A stretch of DNA of 64,000 bases, taken from assembly GCF_034702125.1 (NCBI RefSeq), contig NC_085878.1, positions 19,641,088 to 19,705,087 of the forward strand, read 5' to 3'. Origin of the DNA: Engraulis encrasicolus. Lineage: Eukaryota > Chordata > Actinopteri > Clupeiformes > Engraulidae. This document shows positions 31,005-42,495 of the stretch, piece by piece. A model generated the notes under the pieces. It worked only from the letters and a program-made list of their open reading frames with translations. It searched no databases and had not been told where the DNA came from. The translations under genes were made by a program, and so were the position numbers. Position 1 is the first letter of the stretch. Each line of letters starts with the position of its first letter.

Positions 31005-31884
31005 ACATTACATTGCATTTGGCAGACACTTTATAACCAAAGCGACTTTCAAAAGAGGACATAATCAAGCCAACATCACAATCAAATACAAAGTGCACAG
31101 GAGATATACAGAACAACAAGTGCAGTTGCAAAGAGGGGTTAGTGTTTTGTTTTTTTGTTTATTTTAAAGAGTAAATAACGAGTACACACACACACAAACA
31201 CACACTCACAAACTAAACTAAACTAAACATCATGTCAGGAGTCTACCCTGGGGCAAGGCCAGTTCAAGCATTAGTCTAGTAGATTCTCTCGAAAGAGGAA
31301 TGTATTTAGTTGTTTCTTGAAGGCTGCAAGAGATGTGCTTAGTCTTGCTGCCTCTGGGAGACTGTTCCACCACTTGGGTACCACAACGGAGAACAATCTT
31401 GACTGGGAGTACCTAGAGCGACTGGATGGCAGAGCCAGACGGCTTGTGCTGGATGAGTGCAGTTCTCTTCCAGTAATGTAAGGCGTTAGTAGGTCCTTCA
31501 GATAAGCTGGGGCCGTTCCTGTGATGGTTTTGTAGGCAAGGGTCAATGCCTTGTGCTTGATCCGGGCGGCGATCGGTAACCAGTGCAACTCAATAAATAA
31601 AGGAGTAACATGGGTCCTTTTGGGTTGATTGAATATCAACCGTGCCGCCGCATTCTGGATCATCTGCAGAGGCTTTAGCGCACAAGCAGGTAGACCTGTC
31701 ATGAGTGAGTTGCAGTAGTCAACGCGGGACAGGACCGTGGCCTGTACCAGTCGTTGTGTAGAATATTGTGTCAGCACAGGTCTGATATTCCGTACGTTGG
31801 ACATCTGGATTCGACAGGTCCGGGTGACCGAGTTGATGTAGTTGGAGCCTGACAGCTCATCATCAATCATGACGCCAAGGTTTT
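31005..31884 (-). mobile_element. 5'-truncated L2-type LINE
   Basis: The 3' end of a minus-strand L2/Maui-type LINE: coding end at 31271-31884 and a 3' UTR at 31005-31270 with ATTACATTGCATTTGGCAGA and AAAGCGACTT, the tail shared by many fish L2 copies. Truncated after the LGVMIDDELS motif. Confidence 0.8.
31271..31884 (-). pseudogene. L2 reverse transcriptase C-terminal remnant
   Basis: About 200 residues of uninterrupted frame: LSRVDYCNSL, MIQNAAARLIF, LHWLPIAARI, LAYKTITGTAP, WWNSLPEAAR. This is the conserved region after the catalytic RT motifs in L2-clade LINEs; the catalytic part is missing. The absence of stops suggests a fairly young copy. Confidence 0.85.
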
Positions 31885-34800
31885 TGGCGACTTTTGTCTC
31901 TTTTCCATTGGGTTCCGCGTTCCGGTGCGGGCTTTATAAATATTCATGAAACTTGACGGGGGGTCGATGGTGCTGTCTCGCACGCATTTCCATACAACTG
32001 GGACTAGAACTGGGCCGTATGATCAGCTGCCGCAACTAGCCGCGACAACACCGTGTTTTCACGCCATGGTGAATCTAAGCCCTAATCTAAACAATAGGAC
32101 CTATTGAGTTCCTGCGCCCGTCGTCATAGTTGCTGGTCGCGTGCCGAAAAATGATGGGCGTAGCCATTTTGGCAGTAATCGCGTCAGTAGATTGGCAGAC
32201 ACTGACTGGCTGTCACGGTGAAGGAGGACGGACTTGACAGTTGACACTTGACAGGATGGTAGACAACTGTTGTGCTCCAGGTTGTCGAAACAGACGGGGC
32301 AAGAAGAAAGGAGGATTAGCTCTATCATTTTATCGCATCCCAAAAGATGCTGCGAGGAGGGAAAAGTGGATAAGTGCTATCAAAAGAGCCAGGAGCCATC
32401 AGAAGAAGACTGAAAGGTGGGACCCGCCTGCCGTAGGATTTCGTTTGTGCAGCGAACACTTCATATCAGGTGGGTGACCAATGTTACAAAACATTTCTGG
32501 AAGTTTAATTTTAATATTTATATTTACGTATGTATATGTATACCTGAATCACAGCACGCAATTATTATAATTAGTGGACACCGTGGCGTCCCTTTTTTAC
32601 ACAACAAGGTTCAGGCGCAACCTAGCCAGTTAGCAGTAGCTTGTAGTAAGCTAGTGGTAAACAACCCCGTGTTGACATTCCTTTTTTATTTTGTAGGGAG
32701 AAAGAGTGATAACCCTTTAAGTCCAGACTTTGTGCCATCGATTTTTGGCTATCTTCCGTCTCCAGAGAAGAGGAGACGGACAGCTAGACTGGAGGTGTTC
32801 AACAGGAGGCAGAAGGCGAAAATAGAGCAGGCAAAGCTAACTGCAGAAGCCATCCGTGTAAGGTGGGTAAAACTAGTTGTTAAATCAAGCCCCCCGTCTG
32901 ATTGATTATTTACATGTTGCTGCCATGATGTGGTTATAAAGAAAAGCGCCACACCAGTAATTTAATGAAGGAATAACATATGATTTGCTTCCATGAAACA
33001 TGTCAAACAGTAAACGTGTAAACATGTCATTGTCATTAGTATTTTATGCATGATTTGCTGGTTCTGTGTTTCATCAGGGCATCAATTGATTGTCCCCAAA
33101 ACAATGCAGCAACAGAAGACCAAACCACAGAAAACCAAGTCATAGAGCCCCCCATCACAGATCCTTTGGAAGACTCGGGTGATGAAGATCCTGTCCAGCC
33201 TGATCCAGCAACACCACCTTGCACCTCTGAAACCTGTAGTAAGCACTAGGGTTTAATATTTTTCCCGAAAATGGCATGAATCAAATCCCGGGATCTGATG
33301 GCCCATTTCCCGGGAAATCCCGTTTTTTTCTTCAAATTTTTTGATCTAGTCATGTACAGGCTATAATTCAACTGTTCCTCCCAAACTGGCATTTTGTAGC
33401 CTAAGTTGTTACTGTTTGTATCATTATTGGGAGAAAGGAATTAAGATTAAGCTCTCCTATCCACCAACACAATAATAATGAAGTGTAAGATGATTGCCTG
33501 TGCGCAGCATGCAGCGCTTATCAATGACAGTGGATTGTTGGTGGAGCTCACGACTTTCACCTATAAGTTTGATGCAACAGTGGGTTGGCTATTTTCCATT
33601 AAGGAATTGTGTTTGAGGTTGTGCGCAAAATCATGGCACATTGTCCTTCACCTGTGGATAGTATACACGTCTACCGCCAGCTTCATGAGAACAATGTTTC
33701 ACTGTCGGCTACTGTGATAAGCGGTGGGAAATATAGCCTATGCGATGTCATCTCAATAGTGGAGTTCCGTGCATGGGATTTCATCTGGGTCAGTCAGAAA
33801 TGGCAGTTTGCTTTAGCGCCGGGAAGAGTGTTTTTTCAAACAAGAAAACTGGTTCATCATAGGCAGGTATGCATGGCTAAACTGACTTTACCGTTTGCCC
33901 AAGTGCTATCGTTTTCCTCTGGTAATAGCACCGGGCGTCACTACAGTTAGGTGACCTCGCGCGCATAATAAACCCATTAAAATATAGGCATAGACTTGAG
34001 TGTCTTTCAGAGCAATATGAACCAATCAGCTCGGCTTTGCAACTAAACAAAATACTTTCCTGATGTCTACTTAACTAAAATAAGCTGCATTTTGTCTAAT
34101 ATCTGGAGACATCGCCTTGCCCTTTCTGCAGAGCGATTTTGGGAAGCGCCTCTCTCTCGTTCTCTCTCTGGTTCTCTCGCTCACACACAAAGCGACGCTT
34201 GCACTCTTCGCAAGACATATGTCACTTGACTCATCTTGTTGGATAGACCAGCCAAACTTGCAAGCTAGATAGCCAATAGTTTCGATTGTGCTGCTTGGAG
34301 AGGAGGCAAAATTGGTACAATTTAGGCTGCATGAAAGCATACACGTTAACTTTCACGTTGTGCGATGGATGGAGACAAGTTTGGAATCGCTCCCTCTCTC
34401 ACCCTCTCTCGCTCACACACACACGCGCGACGTAATTCTCTGCACTCTTCGCAAGACACTTGACTCGTCTTATTGGATACCATCCAAACTTGTAAGCTAG
34501 ATAGCCAATAGTTTCGATTGTGCTGCTTGGACTGGATGTAGGCTATTTAAACTGTTAAAATTTAGGCTGCATTAAAGCATCCACACGTTTCAACTTTCAC
34601 GTTGTGCGATGGGTGGAGACAAGTTGGGAATCGCTATAAGTTAGAGATTTTTTTTAAACATGGGCTGGCAAGATGTAAATGACCTGCACTGCTTGAAAAA
34701 GACGATCGACTAGGCCTATGTGCCTCAGGCATCTTAAATACTAAAAACTAATAGGCGGATGGCGGGCGGATTCGGTTTTGGAAATTGGAGAAAAAACATC

Positions 34801-35046
34801 AGGGCGGGTGGATTAGAAATTCTGAGAAGCGGTTGCGGATGAAATACGTCAACCGCGCACCTCAGACATTGCTGAAATGGGCCTGTACTGCTGCTGCTTA
34901 AATGAGCCTGAAGTGTTACCGCTGCTAGATGGCACTGTTGCTTATGTTGCTGGGACAACAAATAGACACGCACTTAATTTTTTTTCCCGGTTTCCCGTCA
35001 TGGCTTTCCCGGGAAACGGGAAATTGTTTTGATCAGATTTCCCGGG

Positions 35047-35250
35047 TGTAGTATCTTAACTACATTAACTGACACGCACAACATGGGTCTGTTTGGTTCT
35101 TTTATCTTCAGAGAACTTAAGGGCAATTTACACAGCCATCGTGTGGTTACATTGAACTGGCGTAGGCAAGCCTGTTACAGACTACAAAAGTCCATGGTAA
35201 TCCTACGGTGCCCCCTAGGGGACTTCTAGTAAACCTACGGGATTACTACA
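35047..35250 (-). repeat. Gypsy 3' LTR
   Basis: 204 bp, preceded (in element orientation) by a purine-rich tract GTGGGGGAG. Confidence 0.95.
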
Positions 35251-35515
35251 CTCCCCCACTGTTAAGATAGAAATACATGTCAGAGTAAAATGCAAAAATA
35301 CGTAACATACCCACCTTACTGTAACAAATCATAGATTTTAACGAGACCAAGATTTAGATGTAACAAGATCATGAATTAAACTAGTTCATGAAAACACTAT
35401 CTTGACAGTATATAAACATCATTTTTTTTTTTATCTAGGAAGTACAGGGTAGACTGCCTGTCTTCCGTGAGATCATAAGGCGCATTCTTGCCTTTTCTTC
35501 AACATGATCTCACTG

Positions 35516-38500
35516 CTAGCTAACATAGTCTTTCAAGTATCGAGGTGACACCCGATCCCTGGTGGATCGGCGCAGCTCAGCTGAAGGGGCTGCAGGCGAG
35601 TCTGGTCGTTCGGGCGTGGAACCCTGCAGATTCATCTGGTCAGGAGGTGGCGGCGCTGTCTCTGGCTGGCATGAAGATGTTTCAGGCTCGCCGTCTGGTG
35701 AGCGAGCCTCTGGAAGTTCTGGTGTCCTTTCCACGGTCAGCGACGACTCAGGATGACGAGCCCTCACCTGGTCAACATGTCTCCTCATGCGTTGGCCATT
35801 ACCCAGGATGACAGTGTAGGACACAGGGCCCGTTGGTGACTCTACAGTAGCAGGTATCCATTTTGGTCCCAGGCCATAATTCCTGGCGTACACAGCATCC
35901 CCAGGCCCAAATCTTCTCAGCCGAGCAGTTTTGTCATGGTTCTCCTTTTGTTTCATTTGTTTGTGCTCGATCTTGGACTTAATGTCTGGTTTTAACAGGT
36001 CAAAGGCAGACCTCAGCCTCCTGTTCATCAGCATTTCGGCTGGTGATAGCCCAGTAGTGGTCTGTGGTGTAATGCGATAGCTAAATAAGAATTTGGAAAC
36101 CCGTGCCTCAATGCTGCCCCCTTCCATTTTCTTCATTCCCTCCTTGAAAGTCTGCACTGCCCGTTCGGCCAGCCCGTTTGAGGAGGGATGGAATGGGGCC
36201 GATGTTATATGTTGAATGCCATTTTGAGCCATGAAATGGCAGAATTCTGAGCTTGTAAAGCAGCTGCCATTGTCGGAGACCAGTATCTGTGGAAGGCCTT
36301 GAGCTGCAAAGCACTGGCGTAACTTCTCGATGGTTGTTTGGGTTGTACTGCCATTTGTGGGGTAAACCTCCAACCACTTGGAGTGAGCGTCTACGATTAT
36401 CAGGAACATTTTCCCCAAGAATGGCCCTGCGTAGTCGACATGGATGCGCAACCATGGCCTCTCCGGCCACTCCCATGGGTGCAGTGGTGCATTTGGTGGT
36501 GCTTTTCTATTCTCTTGGCATTTTTGGCACTTACTCACTTTTTTCTCTATTTCCTGGTCCATCTGCGGCCACCACATGTAAGACCTGGCCAGCGCCTTCA
36601 TGCGACACATGCCTGGATGCGACTGGTGGAGAGCTTTCAAGAGTGCTGTTCGTCCTGGTGGAGGAATCACAGTTCGCGCTCCCCAGAGGATACACCCATC
36701 TTGCGCATTAAGCTCCATTCGCCTGCTGTAGTATGGCATGAGCTCTGAATCTTGTACCAGTGGCCACCCACTCAGAATGTAACTATAGACTCGGGACAGT
36801 ATGACATCTTTGGACGTCCACTTTCTGACCTGGGCCACATTGATGGGTATATCATCCACCTGATCCAACATCAGCACTCGCTCAGGTGTCTCCTCCTCTT
36901 TCTGCTTGGATGGAACCGGGAGTCTGCTGAGCCCATCGGCATTGCTGTGGAATTTCCCAGGCTTGTAGATGATCTTGTATTCGTAGGCTCTGAGAAGAAC
37001 CGACCATCTCTGGATTCTGGGTGAAAGCATGTGGGGTACAGGTTTCATTTCATGGAAGAGTGTAATCAAAGGCTTATGATCAGTGGTGATCGTAAACTTC
37101 CGCCCATATAGGTACTTATGGAATCTTTGAATGCCGAAAATAACAGCCAATCCCTCTTTGTCTAACTGAGAGTACCGTTTCTCTGCGGAGCTGAGGGTTC
37201 TTGACATAAACCCAAGCGGCCTCTCTGCCCCATCAGGCATCCTGTGTGATAAGACAGCACCCACCCCGTAAGGAGATGCATCACATGCCAAAATTAGCTC
37301 CTTGTCTGCAGAGTAATGAACTAGCACATCAGCTGACTGAAGGAGTTCCTTGGACTTACGGAACGCTTCGTCTTGCTCAGTTTTCCACACCCATTTTTCA
37401 TCTTTCCTAAGCAGCTGGTGCATCGGGGCAAGCAGTGTGGACAGATTTGGGAGAAATCGATTGTAATAATTTAGCAGGCCTAGGAAAGCTTTGAGCTCTG
37501 AGACATTGGATGGTGCCGGGGCCTCACTGATTGCTTTGACTTTGGACTTCATTGGGTGCAAACCCTGTTCATTTACCTTGTGTCCTAAGTAACACACTTC
37601 GTCTTTCAGGAGCTCACATTTTGACCTCTTCAGACGCAACCCTGCCTCCTCCAAGCGTCCCAACACTTCATTCAAGTTCTTGAGATGGTCTTGAGCATTT
37701 AGACCCGTGACAAGAATGTCATCCAAATACACAGCCACCATTGGTATGCCCTGCAGTAAGCCCTCCATCGTTCTTTGGAAAATGGCCGGAGCGGAGGAAA
37801 CGCCGAAAGGGAGGCGGTTGTATGCGAAAAGACCCTTGTGCGTGTTCACTGTGAGGTATTTCTTAGAATCCTCATCCATCAGAATCTGGGCGTACGCATG
37901 GCTCATATCTAATTTTGAAAACTGCTGGCCTCCCGCCAAGGCTGTGAACAGGTCTTCAATTTTCGGGATTGGGTACTGTTCTAGAAGGGACACTCGATTT
38001 ACGGTGAGTTTGTAATCACCGCACAGCCTAATTGACCCATCTTGCTTTAATATGGGTACAACAGGACACGCCCAGTCTGAGTGTTTGACAGGTGTGATTA
38101 TCTCGTCCTTTAAGAGGCGGCTTATTTCGGCCTCCACTTTGGGGCGCATGGCGAAAGGGATCTGCCTGGGCCTGAAGTATCTTGGTACAGCACCTGGCAC
38201 AATGTTAATGGTTGCTTTGACACCCTTTAACGTCCCCAACTCATCTTTGAATACATCTTCGTGATGTGCCAGCACCTGCTCCACGGTCAGCCTTTCTCCC
38301 CCAGCTACTTTCATGTTGTGAATTTCTGCCCAATTCAACTTCAACTGTTCTAGCCAGCTTCGGCCCAGCAGACTGGGTCCAGTGCCACTCACTATGTAGA
38401 GGGGCAAGTTGTTCCGTTGGTTTTGATAATTCACCTTGACATCGGCTACTCCCAGCACCTTTATGTCTTCCCCTGTATATGTTTTTAATTTCAGACTGGT

Positions 38501-39541
38501 TTCCCCCATCTTGGGCTTTTTCCCATTTTTCCACTTTGCATTGAATTCTGACTCGTTCATTAGTGTAATGCTACATCCAGTGTCAACTTCAAATTTCACA
38601 TTTTCTCCATGAACCTCCATGTCCACTGTAATTGGTTTTACTTTTGAATGTCTGTCCTTTATACTGTACATTGAAAAAGCTTGCTCTGCATCTGCTGTTT
38701 CATCTTCATCTGAATCGACACTGACATGGTGTGAGTGACTACTCCCACTGGGTGCCCTATTACTGCTACTGCGGCCCCTTTCCTTTTTATTTGCTTTCTG
38801 ATCACTTTGCTTTCTTGCATTGCGACATGCCCGCCCAATGTGGCCTATTTTTCCACATGAATGGCATTTTTCTTGCCTGAAACGGCAGGTTGAGGGATCG
38901 TGACTGCCATTGCATCTGTAACACGTTTTTCCTTCCCCTCCTGTTTTCTTTTCCCCTGGCCTGAATGCAACGTTGGGATTCCCCCCTTCTCGTATGCTAT
39001 TGCACGCTGTCTTTCCTTGTAGATCTTGCGTGTGTTTGTGTGCAGATTCCTGGGCTAGGGCGGATTTTAATGCACTTTCAAACGTGAGGCCAGTTTCGGA
39101 AAGTAAACGTCTTTGTATGTGTTCATCGTTTATCCCACACACTAGTCGGTCCCGCAGCATTTGTGACAATGACACCCCATAATTACAGTCCTGTGCCAGC
39201 TTCCTAAGTTGAGCAACAAACTCGGACACAGACTCATCTGGTTGCCTCACACGGGAGTTGAATCGGAAACGCTGCACAATCTCGCTGGGTCGTGGGTTAT
39301 AATGGTCTTTCATCAACTTCACCAGCTCATCAAATGAGCGGTCTCCCGGTTTATCTGGGCTTACTAAATTTCGCATCAGACTGTATGTTTCAGCGCCTAC
39401 CGCGCTAATGAGAACAGACTTCTGTTTGTTTGCATCATTAATGCCGTTTGCCGCAAAGAAATGCTGTATGATTTCTATGTATTCCTCCCAACTTTGCGAG
39501 TTGTGGTCGAAAGCCACCAGTGTTCCAATGGTCGCTGCCAT
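35516..39541 (-). CDS. Gypsy gag-pol polyprotein, 1341 aa, single frame
   Basis: Retrotransposon polyprotein in one uninterrupted frame. Order: gag capsid-like region (about 1-190), two CCHC-type knuckles (CYRCNGSHDPSTC and CHSCGKIGHIGRAC, about 207-240), retropepsin-like protease (FEVDTG, about 315), reverse transcriptase (about 460-640, with SKLDMSHAY, LPFGVSSAP and catalytic YLDD), RNase H (ILACDASPYGVGAVL, about 745), integrase zinc finger (His-His-Cys-Cys, KCQKCQ) and DDE core (HVDYAGPF, ILVSDNGSCF, GLAERAVQ). All catalytic residues I can locate are present. No envelope gene follows. Gag and pol are fused without a frameshift, as in several fish Gypsy lineages. Confidence 0.95.
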   Translation of the reverse strand: MAATIGTLVAFDHNSQSWEEYIEIIQHFFAANGINDANKQKSVLISAVGAETYSLMRNLVSPDKPGDRSFDELVKLMKDHYNPRPSEIVQRFRFNSRVRQPDESVSEFVAQLRKLAQDCNYGVSLSQMLRDRLVCGINDEHIQRRLLSETGLTFESALKSALAQESAHKHTQDLQGKTACNSIREGGNPNVAFRPGEKKTGGEGKTCYRCNGSHDPSTCRFRQEKCHSCGKIGHIGRACRNARKQSDQKANKKERGRSSSNRAPSGSSHSHHVSVDSDEDETADAEQAFSMYSIKDRHSKVKPITVDMEVHGENVKFEVDTGCSITLMNESEFNAKWKNGKKPKMGETSLKLKTYTGEDIKVLGVADVKVNYQNQRNNLPLYIVSGTGPSLLGRSWLEQLKLNWAEIHNMKVAGGERLTVEQVLAHHEDVFKDELGTLKGVKATINIVPGAVPRYFRPRQIPFAMRPKVEAEISRLLKDEIITPVKHSDWACPVVPILKQDGSIRLCGDYKLTVNRVSLLEQYPIPKIEDLFTALAGGQQFSKLDMSHAYAQILMDEDSKKYLTVNTHKGLFAYNRLPFGVSSAPAIFQRTMEGLLQGIPMVAVYLDDILVTGLNAQDHLKNLNEVLGRLEEAGLRLKRSKCELLKDEVCYLGHKVNEQGLHPMKSKVKAISEAPAPSNVSELKAFLGLLNYYNRFLPNLSTLLAPMHQLLRKDEKWVWKTEQDEAFRKSKELLQSADVLVHYSADKELILACDASPYGVGAVLSHRMPDGAERPLGFMSRTLSSAEKRYSQLDKEGLAVIFGIQRFHKYLYGRKFTITTDHKPLITLFHEMKPVPHMLSPRIQRWSVLLRAYEYKIIYKPGKFHSNADGLSRLPVPSKQKEEETPERVLMLDQVDDIPINVAQVRKWTSKDVILSRVYSYILSGWPLVQDSELMPYYSRRMELNAQDGCILWGARTVIPPPGRTALLKALHQSHPGMCRMKALARSYMWWPQMDQEIEKKVSKCQKCQENRKAPPNAPLHPWEWPERPWLRIHVDYAGPFLGKMFLIIVDAHSKWLEVYPTNGSTTQTTIEKLRQCFAAQGLPQILVSDNGSCFTSSEFCHFMAQNGIQHITSAPFHPSSNGLAERAVQTFKEGMKKMEGGSIEARVSKFLFSYRITPQTTTGLSPAEMLMNRRLRSAFDLLKPDIKSKIEHKQMKQKENHDKTARLRRFGPGDAVYARNYGLGPKWIPATVESPTGPVSYTVILGNGQRMRRHVDQVRARHPESSLTVERTPELPEARSPDGEPETSSCQPETAPPPPDQMNLQGSTPERPDSPAAPSAELRRSTRDRVSPRYLKDYVS

Positions 39542-39669
39542 AGTTACTTATTAGCACAGCTTGCTAGTTAGCTCTTCCCTCCCTCGTAACTTCAGGGAAC
39601 AAAATTGACGATTATCTCTCACCAAGTTGTCCGGAATTTGCACTTTGCATGGAGTCCTCGTCGCCAATA

Positions 39670-39873
39670 TGTAGTATCTTAACTACATTAACTGACACGC
39701 ACAACATGGGTCTGTTTGGTTCTTTTATCTTCAGAGAACTTAAGGGCAATTTACACAGCCATCGTGTGGTTACATTGAACTGGCGTAGGCAAGCCTGTTA
39801 CAGACTACAAAAGTCCATGGTAATCCTACGGTGCCCCCTAGGGGACTTCTAGTAAACCTACGGGATTACTACA
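39670..39873 (-). repeat. Gypsy 5' LTR
   Basis: 204 bp, TGTAG to CTACA, identical by eye to the other LTR. Confidence 0.95.
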
Positions 39874-42495
39874 CCGGGAATCCCGGGTCCCGGGATTAAA
39901 CCCTAGTAAGCACATCCAGTCTCTTGAGCTAGAATGCCAAGCTCTAAGGACTGAAAATATGTTGTTAAGGGACAAAATAAATAGAAAGACCCTGACAGAG
40001 CTTAGTTTGCAAAATGATGATAAAAAGGTGAATACCCTCACTGGGTTAGCAACCTATACATGTCTTATGACCATCTTTCAATGTTTGACTCCATTTCTCA
40101 AACTTAGAGCATCAATAACATGTTTTCAACAATATATGTTGACTTTGATGAAGCTGCGGATGAACTTGACTTTTGACTTTTTAGGTTTTTATTTTGCCAT
40201 CGATCCAACTACTGCCTCTAGACACTTCAAACACTGCGTTAATTTGATTTATTGTAGACTGGTGCCAAGTCTAGTGGTGTGGCCTGATAGAGAATCTTTA
40301 AGAACATCTCTTCCATATGTATTTAGAAATGGTGGCTATGAGAAGACTGTTTGTATCATAGATTGTTTTGAAATATTTTTAGAGAAACCAAGTAGATTGC
40401 GACCCAGTGCACAGTGTTACTCAAAATACAAATCACATCACACCATGAAATATTTAATTGCCATTTGCCCTCAAGGTTCAATTTCTTTCATCTCTAATGG
40501 ATGGGGAGGTCGCACCAGTGATAAATTCATTACAGAACACAGTAATTTTTTACCTAATATTCTCCCAGGGGATATTGTTTTGGCAGACAGGGGCTTTCTG
40601 GTGAAAGAGGCTATTGAAAGATGTCTGGCTGAATTGAAAATCCCAGCATTTACTCGTGGGAAAGCACAGTTAGATCCTGTTGACATAGAGAATACAAGAT
40701 CCCTAGCCTCCTTAAGAATTCACATTGAAAGAGTCATAGGAGTACTTCGTCAGAAATATACTATCTTACAAAGCACTGTGCCAATAACTTTCACAGACAT
40801 AGAGACAGAAAATGATGTCACTTATCTTGATAAAATTGTAAGTGTATGTTGTGCACTAACAAATGTACCAGATTCTGTGGTGCCCTTTGAGTGAATTTGT
40901 GTGCCAACAGAAAATAAACCTTTTATGATGGCTTCTCACTTGTTTGTTGTGACTACTTTTCTCACACACTAGATTTGAGTGATCTATCCATGTTTTATGC
41001 TCGTCACAGATACTACTACAGACAGAAGAGAACAACATTGTGGCATTGCGTTTACCAAGATTTCAACCTTTTACTCAATCAGGTTTCAAAAGGTGACTAC
41101 CGGTATGCTAGTCTCATTAAAGGGTGAGACAACCCAGATGTTAAAACACAATTTTCCCCGACATGTTCTGGATGATAAAGGAGGACACAGCTATTACACA
41201 TACAATTCTTTTTATTATCTTCTTACTGTGCAACCATGAGTACATAGGAACAAGTTAGTAAGACTAAGTAATTAAGGTTTTTTTTGGGGCATTGCATAGT
41301 TTCCTACAGCTTGGACACAGCCACTGTTTTGGTACCCTTTTCAGCTGGAGGCAGGTTTGGTGGAACCTCTTCACGGCACAGAACCCTGAGGCACAAACGA
41401 GCATGTTCCCTGCCGCAGGTGCACGGCAGTAGCACCACTGTTGCTGGGGATCGGAGTCAGCAGTTGGTTGTTTAGGTGCAGAAAACCATTTTCCTAACAA
41501 CTCTGGGATAATACATTTTGTGAAGAAGGCACGAGCGAGTTCAAGTTGTACTTGAAAGAATTCTGAGTCGAATGCAATGCGTTCTACAAAGAGTTCCTTT
41601 TCCGTCCACAGAATAAAATCACAGTAATCACATTTTGTGACAAATAGCTGCATCTGGACTTGGTAGAAGTATGGATGGTCTCGCTTGACTTAAATTTTTC
41701 CGTCAACATTTTTTTCTAGGCAAAAGTGTCCACCAGAATCTACAGCTTCACTCACAGACAAGTCCTTTGCTGAAAATGGGCATTTGATTTCTATTACCCC
41801 TGTGCCACAGCAGCTACAGGACACATACCCATCAGGTGAGGCCCCGATAAATGGGTGCTGAGTAGAAATTCTGAATCCGGCTGGTCGCACCAGGACATCT
41901 GTGTGTGATAGTCGATGCTGCATTTCGTAATAACTTCTGGCCAGTTCTTCATTCTTGCATCCCCATCTGAAGAAACAATGTAAATATTAGTTTTGAACAA
42001 TAGTAATGCCACCCCACATTGCTACCTCCCTGGACTTTACAAATGTTTACTGCTGTACTTCTGCTCTTCTTTTTTTTTGAAAGAATAGCCTATTACCTAC
42101 TGCATTTACCCTCTCTGTTTGCATTTACCTCACACTCATTTTCTTGTACACCATATGGACTGTTAAAGAATTAGAAGAGACTACATACTGCACACCCTAT
42201 TTCACTTCACAGGGAAATTCCAGCTGATTTCAACATGCAGTTGCAATGGTCATACGCACACTACCCTGGACTTTTCCATGCTTTCCTGGAGATGTGGCAT
42301 TTACATCATCCCACATGATACTGCTGTATTGTAAAGTGTCAGCTGACGCACATGTCACAATAATATATCAAATGCATACGCCCATCACTTTTTGGGATGA
42401 TGAGCATCAGCCTTGCATCAACAAAGGCAGAAACGTATGGGATGCTATTTGGAGTGTGTTATAATATTCAGCTGCATGTTGACATTGGCTGGAAT

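Larger units (their letters stand above)
35047..39873 (-). mobile_element. Intact Ty3/Gypsy LTR retrotransposon, 4.83 kb
   Basis: Two 204-bp LTRs that I read as identical, TGTAG...CTACA, flanked by the 5-bp duplication CCGGG (35042-35046 and 39874-39878). Minus orientation: 5' LTR 39670-39873, primer-binding-like TTGGCGACGAGGACTCC just inside it, purine tract GTGGGGGAG next to the 3' LTR. One long gag-pol frame. Identical LTRs imply a very recent insertion. Confidence 0.95.
33247..39905. mobile_element. hAT-type element inserted in the ISL2EU transposase exon
   Basis: Termini TAGGGTTTAA and TTAAACCCTA. Perfect 8-bp duplication GTAAGCAC (33239-33246 and 39906-39913). Its own length is about 1.83 kb once the internal Gypsy element is removed. 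Subterminal CCCGGG words. Non-coding; short ORFs here are not convincing. Confidence 0.9.
32256..40894 (+). pseudogene. ISL2EU transposase (THAP, coiled coil, DDE), split by insertion
   Basis: Exons 32256-32469, 32697-32862, 33078-33246, resuming at 39914-40894. GT-AG introns with consistent phase; original length would be about 509 residues. The N-terminus is a THAP DNA-binding zinc finger (CCAPGC, RIPKDAARREKW, CSEHF, SGRKSDNPLSPDFVPSIF). A leucine/charged coiled-coil region starts at the resumption point. The DDE_4 catalytic domain shows IIDCFE, DIVLADRGF and HIERVIG with candidate catalytic Asp, Asp and Glu present. A hAT element inserted in exon 3 with 8-bp duplication GTAAGCAC separates the THAP from the catalytic part, so this copy should be inactive. 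Confidence 0.88.

Noticed and set aside
33478..34500. Host gene between the THAP exons and the Gypsy element
   Set aside because: The stretch lies inside a hAT element with exact TSD; ORFs show no domain.
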